Of a DNA stretch of 64,000 nt, positions 17,292 to 25,604 are shown piece by piece. The stretch is from the NCBI GenBank assembly GCA_016713175.1, contig JADJPQ010000016.1, positions 40,601 through 104,600 on the forward strand, read 5' to 3'. The stretch comes from Planctomycetota bacterium. GTDB taxonomy: Bacteria; Planctomycetota; UBA1135; UBA2386. Position numbers and translations under genes: made by a program. The notes below the pieces were generated by a model, which ran no database searches, had not been told where the DNA came from, and saw only the letters and a program-made list of their open reading frames with translations. Numbering within the stretch: position 1 is the first letter of the stretch; every line of letters starts with the position of its first letter.

Positions 17292-19604
17292 TCAGGGTCG
17301 CGCCACGCGTTCGAACGCCTTGGCGTCGATCCAGCCGACCGAGTCCGCCCGCCGCACGCGGGCCCAGCGCGGCGAGCACTCCAGCACGTCGATCGTCTGG
17401 CCGGGCGGCAACACGCCGATGGCGTTCGCGCGCTCGTGCGGTTCGGCCAGCAGCCGGACGCCGTCGCGCAGCACGACGGCGCGTTCGCCATGCGGCCCGA
17501 GCGCGAAGTTCGCGGTGACGGCGCCGCAGGCCAGCCCCAGCGCCAGCAGTGTGCCGCCCACCATCGTCCGTCGGCGCCGCCACAGCAACAGCAGCCCGCC
17601 GAGTTGCAGCGCGCCGGCGAGCACGAACGCGGGCTCGAAGCCGAAGGCCACCGCGCCCGCGATCGCCGCCTCGGCGGCGACGGTGGCCAGGGCGCGCGGT
17701 GCCCGGTCGGCCAGGCCGAGTTGCCGCTGCACCAGGCGCAGGTTGGCGCGCGACTCGAAGTGCATCGGCTGCACGCGCAAGGCCCGTTCGTACCAGAGCA
17801 CGGCTTCGGCGGGTCGGTCGAGGCGATGGGCGCAGGCGGCGAGATCGAAGCACAGCGCCGCGGCATCGTGGTCGCCGGCAGCGAGGGCGCGGGCATAGAG
17901 TTCGTGCGCGCGGGCGGCATCGCCGGATGCGAGCAGGTGCGCGGCCTCGGTGGTTGGATCGCTCGGGAGCTGAGGCAGGACGGTCCACACCGGCGTCGCT
18001 GCGACCGCGGCCAGCAGTGCCGCTGCTGCCGGCGCGCCGGGCCGCCGTCGTCGCTCGTGTTCGCGGACCTGCCGGTCGACCGCGGCGGCGAGGGTCAGCA
18101 CGGCGGCATCGCCCGGTGGTGCGGCATCGGCACCAAAGCGCGGCGCCGCGAGTTCGTCGAGCAGCGTGTCGAGCCCTACCGCCAATGCCGGATCGACGCC
18201 GATGGCGGCGAGGTGCTGCGGCAGCCTCGGACCGACCACCGCGGCCTCGGCGCAGTCGAGCCACCTCGCCACGCAGGTGACGACGGCGGCCGCGCGATCG
18301 TGGCCAGGGGTCGCCAGCGCGCGTTGCAGCGCGCGCAGCGCCGTGCGCCGCCGGCGCCGCCGCAGGCGTTCGGGTCGCTGGCGCGCTCGCCGTTGCAGCC
18401 AGACGAACAGGCCGAACAACAGCCAGGGGGCTGCGAGCCAGCCGACGACCGCGGCCGGCGATGGCGGCGTCGAGGCCGCGAACGTCGGCGTCGGCCCGGT
18501 GACGGCGAACCGACGCACCGGCAGCGGTCCGAACAGCACATCGACCCCCGGCACCGGTGCGTTGACCTGGTCCGGGATCGGCGGGGCGGTGGCCCCGGTG
18601 CCGCTGCTGCGGGTGGCGTGGTCGCCGCCGCCCGCATCGAGCGAGTGCGAGCCGTCGGCCGCCGGCGCAACGGCGATGCCGATCGGAGTGCTCGCCGCGA
18701 CCTCGTAGGCGGCCGAATCGGGCGCGAAGAACGGCACCGCGAGCGGCGGGAGCGCGTGCGCCCCGGACTGTCGCGCGGCCAGTTCGTAGATCGCCTGGTG
18801 CCGGCCCGGTTCCGCCTGCTCGCGCACCCCGCGCACCCAGAAGCCGGGCAGGTCGGCGAGCGTCGGCGCGCGGAACGGCCGCAGATCGCCGTCGCCGGTC
18901 ACGGTCAGGGTCATCTGCACCGTGTCGCCGACCCGCACCGTGGGCGGCGCCTGCAGTTCGGCTTGCACGGCGATCCGACCGACGAGACCACTGAAATCGG
19001 CGGGCCGACCGTCGGTCGGCAGCGCCAGCACCTCGACGTTCACGCCCCGGCTGTCGCAGCGAACGTCCTCCCGGTCGGCCGGCCGCCGCTCGCCGAGGAA
19101 GTCCTCGACGAAGCGTGCGGCCCAGGCGAACTCCAGGCTCGCCGGACGAAGCGAGAACGTGCCGGCGCGTCTGGCGACGAGGTGATGCACCAGTTCGAAC
19201 CGGGCGAAGGTCTCGCCCTGGCGCTGTTCGTCGGCGAGCCGGCGCAGCGGGGTGACGGCGCCGTCGACCACGGCGGTCGCGGTCGTCGCCTGGTCCGTGG
19301 CCGCCGGGGCACCGAGCGACTCGAAGCCGTCGAGCGGATCGCGGCACGGCGTGGTCAGCCGGATGGCGAGATCGGTCCGCTGGCGGAACAGCTGGATCAA
19401 CTGTTCGCGCCACAGGCGCTGCTCCAGTCGCACGTCCACCGTCACCGCGATCTTCTGGCCGACGAAGGCGCGCGCCGGATCGCAGCGCACTGCGATCACG
19501 GCGCGGTCGCCGACCCCGGGAACTGCGGCAGGCTGGGGCACCGGCAGCTGCGCCAGCAGCGTCGTCGGTGCCAGCAACGACAGAAGGAACGAGCGGGTCT
19601 TCAC
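17292..19604 (-). CDS. batD: BatD-like protein with TPR and SH3-like C-terminus
   Basis: This 770-residue last gene of the operon starts at a GTG overlapping the upstream stop (GTGA). A signal peptide (VKTRSFLLSLLAPTTLLAQ) leads into repeated BatD-type beta-domains (about 25-370), including VRVGDTVQMTLTVTGDGDLR and FSLRPASLEFAW. A membrane helix at about 385-405 (APWLLFGLFVWLQ) precedes a basic helical region. A TPR stretch (ASGDAARAHELYARAL, then AVLWYERALRVQPMHFE) and two further hydrophobic segments follow. An SH3-like end (DGVRLLAEPHERANAIGVLP) closes the protein. BatD is usually the anchored partner of BatA/BatB. The TPR and SH3-like tail looks like a fusion of a BatE-type partner onto BatD. 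Confidence 0.85.
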   Translation of the reverse strand: MKTRSFLLSLLAPTTLLAQLPVPQPAAVPGVGDRAVIAVRCDPARAFVGQKIAVTVDVRLEQRLWREQLIQLFRQRTDLAIRLTTPCRDPLDGFESLGAPAATDQATTATAVVDGAVTPLRRLADEQRQGETFARFELVHHLVARRAGTFSLRPASLEFAWAARFVEDFLGERRPADREDVRCDSRGVNVEVLALPTDGRPADFSGLVGRIAVQAELQAPPTVRVGDTVQMTLTVTGDGDLRPFRAPTLADLPGFWVRGVREQAEPGRHQAIYELAARQSGAHALPPLAVPFFAPDSAAYEVAASTPIGIAVAPAADGSHSLDAGGGDHATRSSGTGATAPPIPDQVNAPVPGVDVLFGPLPVRRFAVTGPTPTFAASTPPSPAAVVGWLAAPWLLFGLFVWLQRRARQRPERLRRRRRRTALRALQRALATPGHDRAAAVVTCVARWLDCAEAAVVGPRLPQHLAAIGVDPALAVGLDTLLDELAAPRFGADAAPPGDAAVLTLAAAVDRQVREHERRRRPGAPAAAALLAAVAATPVWTVLPQLPSDPTTEAAHLLASGDAARAHELYARALAAGDHDAAALCFDLAACAHRLDRPAEAVLWYERALRVQPMHFESRANLRLVQRQLGLADRAPRALATVAAEAAIAGAVAFGFEPAFVLAGALQLGGLLLLWRRRRTMVGGTLLALGLACGAVTANFALGPHGERAVVLRDGVRLLAEPHERANAIGVLPPGQTIDVLECSPRWARVRRADSVGWIDAKAFERVARP

Positions 19605-20410
19605 CAGTCCTGCTCCACGGCGGCGCTGTTCGCATCGCGTAGCGCGGAGCGAACGCCGCGCTTCTCGTTCTCGGCCGCCGCGAGGCGCTGCAGCACCGCC
19701 TGCAGCTCGAACGGCGTCAGCCGGTCGGCGCCGGGTTGCGGCAGTTCCTGCTCGATCTGCTTGGGTTGTTCCGGCGGTTCCGGCTGGTCCGGGTCTTTCT
19801 CGCGCTGCTGGTCGCGTTGCTGCTGATCGCGCTGCCGCACCAGCTCGTGGCGCACCGCCAGCACCCGTTCGGCGTTGCGGGTCGCAGCCGGCCAGTGGCG
19901 GTCGATCTGCAGCAGGCTCGCGGTCTCGAACGCGCGCGCGGCGTCGGTGGCCGCGCGGATCGCGCGGTCGTATGCCCCCGGATCGGCGCCCGGCAGCTTC
20001 GCCTGCCGCGCCGCGATCTGGCAGCGCGTGAACCCGACCAGTCCCTGCACGAAGGCGCGCACCGCCGCCGCATCCGCGCGCAGCGCGAGCTTCTCGGCGG
20101 TCGCTTCGGCGTCGACGCCATCGCCCGCGGCCAGGGCCGCGGCGAGGCGGACGTGCAACAGCGTCGGTGGTGCCGCGTCGAGTTGCGCCTCGGCCTGGCG
20201 CAGGAGTTGGAGTGCATTTGCGGCATCGCCGGCGCGCAGCGCCGCGAGCCCCGCGAGCCAGGCGTCGGGAACGGCCGTCCACACCCAGGGGGCGTCGTTC
20301 GCGTCGGCGCCGTCGCCGGCTGGCAGCGGCGTGAACGCCACGGGCGCGAGCGCGACCGCGGTCAGCAGCGCGACGACGGCAGGCCATGGTCCGAGGCGCC
20401 AGCGGGTCAT
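19601..20410 (-). CDS. batC: BatC-like TPR protein
   Basis: This 269-residue protein starts at the ATG that overlaps the stop of batB (ATGA). One N-terminal hydrophobic helix (PWPAVVALLTAVALAPVAF) is a signal or anchor. Helical repeats follow (WLAGLAALRAGDAANALQLL), then a Gln/Arg/Glu/Pro-rich low-complexity stretch (about 195-225). It ends with PFELQAVLQRLAAAENEKR, which resembles the conserved C-terminal segment of BatC proteins. It is likely a membrane-linked scaffold in the Bat complex. Its stop overlaps the GTG of batD. Confidence 0.75.
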   Translation of the reverse strand: MTRWRLGPWPAVVALLTAVALAPVAFTPLPAGDGADANDAPWVWTAVPDAWLAGLAALRAGDAANALQLLRQAEAQLDAAPPTLLHVRLAAALAAGDGVDAEATAEKLALRADAAAVRAFVQGLVGFTRCQIAARQAKLPGADPGAYDRAIRAATDAARAFETASLLQIDRHWPAATRNAERVLAVRHELVRQRDQQQRDQQREKDPDQPEPPEQPKQIEQELPQPGADRLTPFELQAVLQRLAAAENEKRGVRSALRDANSAAVEQDW

Positions 20411-21486
20411 CCGACACCTCCGCGGCGCCGCCAGCGCGCGAACCGGCGCTGCGGCAGCAGCAATTCGGCCAGCAACGCCAGCAGGCCGAGCAACAGCGGC
20501 GCCTGGAAGCCCTGGGCGAGGGTCGCCTCGCCGGCGGCGTCGGTCGGGGCGAGTTCCGGCAACACGCCGCGCTCGTACGCCGCGACGAGCGGCGCCGCGG
20601 TCGCGATCGCGTCGACGTAGACCCCGTCGCCGCCGGCGACCAGCGCGCGCAGGCTCTGCGCGTCGAGCCGCGTCAGCACGTCGTTGCCGGCGCGATCGCG
20701 CAGGAACGTCTGCCGGCCGTCCGGCCCGCGGACCGTGATCTTGCTGCCGAGGGCCGAACCGACGCCGATGCAATGCACGCGCACGCCGCGGGCGCGCGCG
20801 CGTTCGGCGGCGGCGCGTCCCGAACCGCTCGGGTCCTCGCCGTCGGTCACCAGCAACAGGGCGCCGTCGAGCGGTGGGACGGCGTCCGTCGCCGTCGGGT
20901 TGCGCCCCGCCGCGAGCGCGGCGACGCCGGCATCGATCGCGGCGGCCAGGTCGGTGCCGCCGAGCGGAACGTCCGCCGGGTCGGCGGTGCGCGCGATCTC
21001 GACCAGCGCGTCGACGTCGGTCGTCAACGGCACGCGCAGCCGTGCCTGTCCGGCGAACACGACCAGCGCGATGCGGTCGCCGCGCGCCCGTTCGCCGAGT
21101 TCAGCGATTGCCTGCTGCGCGAACGCGAGCCGGTGGGGCTGCAGGTCGCCGGCCAGCATCGAGCGCGACACGTCGAGGCAGATGCACAGGTCCGCGGCCG
21201 GTGGGCTCGCCGCCGCGCGGCCGATGGGGAGTCGCGGCTGCATGCCGGCGAGCACCACGCACGCCAGTCCGACGATCGCGGTGCGTGCGCGCAGGCGCGT
21301 CCAGCCGGCGCTGCGTTCGGCGGCCAGCACGCCCGCGCGCGGCCCGATCACACGCTCGACGCGTCGGTGTCGGCGTTGCGCCTGGATCGCCAGCAGCCAC
21401 GCCAGCAGGGCGACGCCACCGAAGGCGAACGCTGCCTCCGGCGCACCGAACCAGTCGGACCCGGGTGTGACTGGCGCGCCGATCAC
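20407..21486 (-). CDS. batB: BatB-like von Willebrand factor A membrane protein
   Basis: This is a 359-residue protein. The GTG at 21486 overlaps the stop of batA (GTGA). N-terminal membrane helices (AFAFGGVALLAWLLA and TAIVGLACVVLAG) precede a VWA domain with the MIDAS motif DVSRS (residues 105-109). Downstream metal-site elements include GGTDLAAAI and LLVTDGEDPSGSG. A C-terminal helix (LLLGLLALLAELLLP) completes the usual BatB layout. VWA domains with an intact MIDAS bind a metal and mediate protein contacts. It probably pairs with BatA in the membrane. Confidence 0.85.
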   Translation of the reverse strand: MIGAPVTPGSDWFGAPEAAFAFGGVALLAWLLAIQAQRRHRRVERVIGPRAGVLAAERSAGWTRLRARTAIVGLACVVLAGMQPRLPIGRAAASPPAADLCICLDVSRSMLAGDLQPHRLAFAQQAIAELGERARGDRIALVVFAGQARLRVPLTTDVDALVEIARTADPADVPLGGTDLAAAIDAGVAALAAGRNPTATDAVPPLDGALLLVTDGEDPSGSGRAAAERARARGVRVHCIGVGSALGSKITVRGPDGRQTFLRDRAGNDVLTRLDAQSLRALVAGGDGVYVDAIATAAPLVAAYERGVLPELAPTDAAGEATLAQGFQAPLLLGLLALLAELLLPQRRFARWRRRGGVG

Positions 21487-22499
21487 GGCAAGCCCTCCGA
21501 CAACGTGGCGGCCCCGAGCAGGCCGAGTGCCCAGAGCCCGAGCCCGGCGAGCACGAACGGCAGGAAGCGGTCGATGTAGGCGTAGCGCGGTTCGGCGAAC
21601 GCCGATCGCTCGAGTTCGTCGATGCGCTCGTAGACCCGCGCCACCGCGCGGCCGTCGCGAGCGGTGAAGAACGCGCCGCCGGTGCGTTCGGCGATTGCGC
21701 GCACGGGGCCGTTGTCGAGTTCGAGCCAGCGGCCATCGGGCGCCTGCCGGCCGATGCCGGCGACGATGGTGTAGACCCGCACGCCGAGTTCCTGGCACAA
21801 CGTCGCCGCCTTGGCCTCGGTGATCTCCTCGGGTCGGTCGGCGCGGGCGACGTTCTCCTCGCCGTCGGTCAGCAGTACGACCACCCGCGACGTCGACGTG
21901 CTCTTGCGCAGGGCGAGCGCGCAGCGTGCGACCGCCGTGCCGATGCCGGTGGCGTCCTCGTCGCCGTCGGCGGTGACGTGCCGGATCGCTGCCAGCATGG
22001 TCTGCAGACTGCCGTGGTCGGCGGTCGGCGGACACACCAGATCGGGATAGCGCGCGAACGTGACCAGGCCGATGCGGTCGTCGGGCCGGCGCTCGATGAA
22101 GTCGCGCGCTGCCGCGCGGGTGATCTCGAGGCGCGAGCGGCCGGGCTCGAGGTCGTCGGCGGTCGTCGACGACGACACGTCGATGCACAGCAGCACGTCG
22201 AGGCCCTGTCGTTGCAACGGCAGCGCCCGCCGTTCCTGCGGCCAGGCCAAGGCGAACGTCAGCGACAAGGCCGCCAGCGTCAGCAGCGTCCGCGGCAGGA
22301 ACCGCAACCGTTGCCGCCAGGAACGCGGCAACGGGGTCGGTCGACCTCGGGAATCGCGGCGCAGCAGTTCGGCGGGCGCGAAGCGTACCGCCGGCGCGCG
22401 GGCGCCCAGCAGCGCGGCGACCAGCGCGACGGGGGCCAGCAGCAGGGCCCACGGGCTCGCCAGCACCAGGCCGGTCCACGATTCGAGCCAGTGGTTCAT
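21483..22499 (-). CDS. batA: BatA-like von Willebrand factor A membrane protein
   Basis: This 338-residue protein starts at the ATG overlapping the upstream stop (ATGA). Two N-terminal helices (LLLAPVALVAALLGA and TLLTLAALSLTFALAW) flank a short basic loop. The VWA domain follows with MIDAS DVSSS (residues 107-111), DATGIGTAVA and LLTDGEEN. A helix near the end (FLPFVLAGLGLWALGLLGA) anchors the C-terminus. This matches BatA, named for the Bacteroides aerotolerance operon. Together with BatB it forms a tandem VWA pair presumed to be served by the MoxR ATPase upstream. Confidence 0.85.
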   Translation of the reverse strand: MNHWLESWTGLVLASPWALLLAPVALVAALLGARAPAVRFAPAELLRRDSRGRPTPLPRSWRQRLRFLPRTLLTLAALSLTFALAWPQERRALPLQRQGLDVLLCIDVSSSTTADDLEPGRSRLEITRAAARDFIERRPDDRIGLVTFARYPDLVCPPTADHGSLQTMLAAIRHVTADGDEDATGIGTAVARCALALRKSTSTSRVVVLLTDGEENVARADRPEEITEAKAATLCQELGVRVYTIVAGIGRQAPDGRWLELDNGPVRAIAERTGGAFFTARDGRAVARVYERIDELERSAFAEPRYAYIDRFLPFVLAGLGLWALGLLGAATLSEGLP

Positions 22500-23344
22500 C
22501 GATCCTCCGGCACGGCCGCGACGGCGGCGCGCAGGGCGTCGAGCAGGCGGGCGCGTTCGTCGGCGGCCAGCGTCCGGCCGGCAAACTTGACGTCGTCGAG
22601 CAGCGCCTCGGCCGCCGTCGCGAACGCGGCGGGCTGCGGCGCTGCGGCCTGCCGGGCCAGGTCGCCCGCCTGCCGCAGGATCCGCGTGGCCGCGATCGCC
22701 TCGGCGCGTCGTTCGGCCGGCGTCGTCGGCACCGTCGCGGCCAGCACGGCGATCTCGGCCTGCAGTCGTCGGCGCGGCCGCGGCGCCGCCTGCCGCCGAT
22801 GCCAGGCGCGCAGCCCCAGCAGCGCGCCCCCGGCGAGTGCCGCGGCAATCAGTGCGAACAGCAGCAGGCGGGCCAGCTGCCGTTGCCCGGCGCGCACGGC
22901 GAGCGGCGGCGGCGGCAGCAGCTCGAGGGCGCCCGCATCGCCGGCGGGCAGGCACGAGTCCACCAGCAGCGTCAGCGGCGTCTCCGACTTCGGCAGCAGC
23001 GTCGCCGCGCCGAGCTGGAACGCGAACGCGCGGCAGTGCCTGGTCTCGATCGTGGTGTCGCCGTCGGCCGTCGTGGTCGTCGCGAGCACGTCGACCACCA
23101 GGGGTGCGAGCACCTCGTCCGACCACGGCGGCGCGGGCGCGCTGCGGGCCCACCGGCGCACGACATCGAGTTCGAAGGCCTTGCCGAACTCGACGCTGCC
23201 GGCGGCGGCGCCGCCGCGGAGCACCACGGTGATTGCGGGCGCCGACGATGGCTCCTGCGCCCGGGCGGGCGTTGGCGCGGCCAGCGCGACCACCAGGCCC
23301 GCCAGCGGAGCCGTCAGCGCAGCCATCCGGCGCGCGCCGATCAC
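22496..23344 (-). CDS. Bat-operon membrane protein (in the DUF4381-like position)
   Basis: This is a 282-residue protein. The GTG at 23344 overlaps the stop of the DUF58 gene (GTGA); an in-frame ATG six codons later is the alternative. A signal peptide (MAALTAPLAGLVVALAAPTPARA) is followed by ~130 residues of beta structure resembling a short BatD-type domain. One membrane helix (LLLFALIAAALAGGALLGL) and a helical C-terminus (about 205-282) complete it. In other genomes this slot between DUF58 and BatA often holds a DUF4381-type protein; the layout fits, but I cannot confirm the family. Confidence 0.7.
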   Translation of the reverse strand: MIGARRMAALTAPLAGLVVALAAPTPARAQEPSSAPAITVVLRGGAAAGSVEFGKAFELDVVRRWARSAPAPPWSDEVLAPLVVDVLATTTTADGDTTIETRHCRAFAFQLGAATLLPKSETPLTLLVDSCLPAGDAGALELLPPPPLAVRAGQRQLARLLLFALIAAALAGGALLGLRAWHRRQAAPRPRRRLQAEIAVLAATVPTTPAERRAEAIAATRILRQAGDLARQAAAPQPAAFATAAEALLDDVKFAGRTLAADERARLLDALRAAVAAVPEDR

Positions 23345-24312
23345 CGCCGCGCTCCCCGCCGTTGGCGCGCCGCAAACAGCCGCAGGATCGGGCCGGCGAT
23401 CGCGTTGTCGTCCGGCACGCGCGGCACCGGCACGTCCATGACGTCGACGCGCGCGCGGCGCAGCAGCCCGTCGATCCAATCGCGCCAGGCGGCGATGCGG
23501 GCGGCGTAGTCGCGACGGACGACGGCGCTGCCGAAGTCGATCGTCGCGCGCCGGCCGGTCTCCGGATCGATCGTGTCGAGCAGGCCCGCGCCCTCGCGGT
23601 GCAGGAGCTCCGCGTCGAGTTCGGGGGCCAGCACGCGCACCGCGACGACGTCGTGGTGGCGGGCGCACAGCTGCAGGGCGCGGCGGAACCGTTCCGGGTC
23701 GCTGCCGACGTCGAGGAAGTCGGACAGCACGAACACGACCGCGTGCCGGCGGGTCGATCGCGCGGCGAACTCGAGGGCGCCGGCGACGTCGGTGCGCGCG
23801 GTGCTGCCGGGCAGGGCCAGGCAGTCGCGGACGATGCGCAGCACGTGCCGCATCCCTTTGCCCGCCGGCACCACCTTCTCGATCCGTGCGGCGAACGCCA
23901 GCAGGCCGACCTTGTCGTCGTTGTGCGTCGCCGACAGCGCCAGGCAGGCGGCGATCCGCGCGGCCGTCTGGCGCACCGACCAGGCGGCGAAGCCGCCCTC
24001 GACCATCGAGGCCGACAGGTCGAGCAGCAGGTGCATCGTCAGGTCGCGTTCCTCGACGTAGGTGCGCACGAACGGCCGGCCCATGCGCGCCGTGACCGCA
24101 TGGTCGACGGACCGCGGATCGTCGCCCTCGACGTAGTCGCGGATGGTGTCGAACTCGATGCCGCTGCCGCGGAACACCGACTGGTAGCCGCCGGCCATCA
24201 CGCCCGACACGAGCCGTTCGCTCTGCGCCTCGATGCGCCGCACCAGGGCCAGCAGTCCGGCCAGGTCGAGGCCGTCGCCGAGGTCCTGGTGCATCCGCGC
24301 GGCGTCGGTCAT
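23341..24312 (-). CDS. DUF58 domain protein
   Basis: This 323-residue protein starts at an ATG overlapping the moxR stop (ATGA). It has the DUF58 signature YVEGDDPRSVDHAVTARMG at residues 61-79. A VWA-like region follows with DLSASM (98-103), where DxSxS is intact, then RTDVAGAL and FVLSDFLDVG. There are no membrane helices, so it is cytoplasmic, as is usual for the short DUF58 class. MoxR and DUF58 genes nearly always occur together. DUF58 is thought to adapt the MoxR chaperone to its targets. Confidence 0.9.
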   Translation of the reverse strand: MTDAARMHQDLGDGLDLAGLLALVRRIEAQSERLVSGVMAGGYQSVFRGSGIEFDTIRDYVEGDDPRSVDHAVTARMGRPFVRTYVEERDLTMHLLLDLSASMVEGGFAAWSVRQTAARIAACLALSATHNDDKVGLLAFAARIEKVVPAGKGMRHVLRIVRDCLALPGSTARTDVAGALEFAARSTRRHAVVFVLSDFLDVGSDPERFRRALQLCARHHDVVAVRVLAPELDAELLHREGAGLLDTIDPETGRRATIDFGSAVVRRDYAARIAAWRDWIDGLLRRARVDVMDVPVPRVPDDNAIAGPILRLFAARQRRGARR

Positions 24313-25310
24313 GGCATCGGAACGGTGTCGAGCAGCGTCTGCACGATGGCCTCGGAATCGAGCCCTTCGGCCTCGGCTTCGAAGGTCGTCACGACGCGGT
24401 GCCGCAGCACTTCCATCGCCACGCGCTTGACGTCCTTGGGGGTCACGTAGCCGCGCCCGTCGAGGAACGCGCGGGCGCGGGCGGCCTGGGTCAGCGCGAT
24501 CGACGCGCGCGGGCTGGCGCCGTAGAGGATCATGGGGCCCAGCTTCGCCAGGCCGTGTTGCGCCGGTTCACGGGTCGCGAACACCAGATCGAGCACGTAG
24601 CCGCGCACCAGTTCGTCGACGTGGATCTCGTCCAGCACGGCGCGTGCGCGCACCACCTGCTGCGGCGTCGCGACGGCGCGCACCTTCGGGCGCTGCGTGT
24701 TCGACGCGATGCGCTGCACGATCAGGTCCTCCTCGGCGCGCGACGGGTAGCGGACCACGACCTTGAGCATGAAGCGGTCGATCTGTGCCTCGGGCAGCAC
24801 GTAGGTGCCCTCCTGCTCGACCGGGTTCTGGGTCGCCAGCACCAGGAACGGATCCGGCAGCCGCCGGGTCTCGCCGGCCAACGTGACCTGCCGTTCCTGC
24901 ATCGCCTCGAGCAACGCCGACTGCACCTTCGCGGGTGCGCGGTTGATCTCGTCGGCGAGCACGAAGTTGGCGAACACCGGACCCTCGCGCACCGTCCAGG
25001 TGCCGGTCGGCTGGCTGAACACCTGCGTGCCGAGCAGGTCGGACGGCAGCAGGTCGGGCGTGAACTGGATGCGATGGAACGTGCCGCCCAGCGCCGTCGC
25101 CAGCGTCTGCACCGCGAGCGACTTGGCGAGACCGGGCAGGCCTTCGAGCAGCACGTGGCCGTCGGCAAGCAGGCCGATCAGCAGGCTGTCCACCAGTTCG
25201 CGCTGGCCGACGAGCAGCCGTTCGACCTCGCGGACGACATCGTGCAGGAACGCGATCTCGGCACGCAGCCGGGCGGGATCGAGCCGCGTCGCGGCCTTGG
25301 CTTCACTCAT
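24309..25310 (-). CDS. moxR: MoxR-family AAA+ ATPase
   Basis: This 333-residue first gene of the operon has Walker A GLPGLAKS at residues 57-64 and Walker B FVLADEIN at 116-123. A sensor-1 segment (FLVLATQNPVEQEGTYVLPE) and the C-terminal lid (SPRASIALTQAARARAFLDG) are also present. MoxR ATPases are cytoplasmic chaperone-like enzymes, often serving VWA proteins, which fits the four downstream genes. All seven genes (to 17292) overlap by 4 bp, so the promoter should lie in the 294-bp divergent gap before 25605. No clear promoter motif is visible there. Confidence 0.92.
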   Translation of the reverse strand: MSEAKAATRLDPARLRAEIAFLHDVVREVERLLVGQRELVDSLLIGLLADGHVLLEGLPGLAKSLAVQTLATALGGTFHRIQFTPDLLPSDLLGTQVFSQPTGTWTVREGPVFANFVLADEINRAPAKVQSALLEAMQERQVTLAGETRRLPDPFLVLATQNPVEQEGTYVLPEAQIDRFMLKVVVRYPSRAEEDLIVQRIASNTQRPKVRAVATPQQVVRARAVLDEIHVDELVRGYVLDLVFATREPAQHGLAKLGPMILYGASPRASIALTQAARARAFLDGRGYVTPKDVKRVAMEVLRHRVVTTFEAEAEGLDSEAIVQTLLDTVPMP

Positions 25311-25604
25311 GGGTCGATTTGGCGCGAGGCCTCGGGCGGCCTGGGGACGGCGCCAGGATGCCGGCGTCCGACGCCGTGCTCAAGGCCGGGTTTGGGGCTT
25401 TCGCGAGCGTCCGGAGGCGACGGCGGCCCGGTTGTGCCCGGGCGCGCACACGATTGCTTCGCCAGCGTAGCAACAAGGCGGGGCAGCGGGCCGCGGCGGA
25501 CGAACTCGGTGCAACGAGGGTGCGCGAGCCGCTCGCCGCTGCGTCGCCGACCCGCTAACGTCGCCAGCCACGGCCGCACGGCCGCTCGATTCGAGGCTCA
25601 AACG

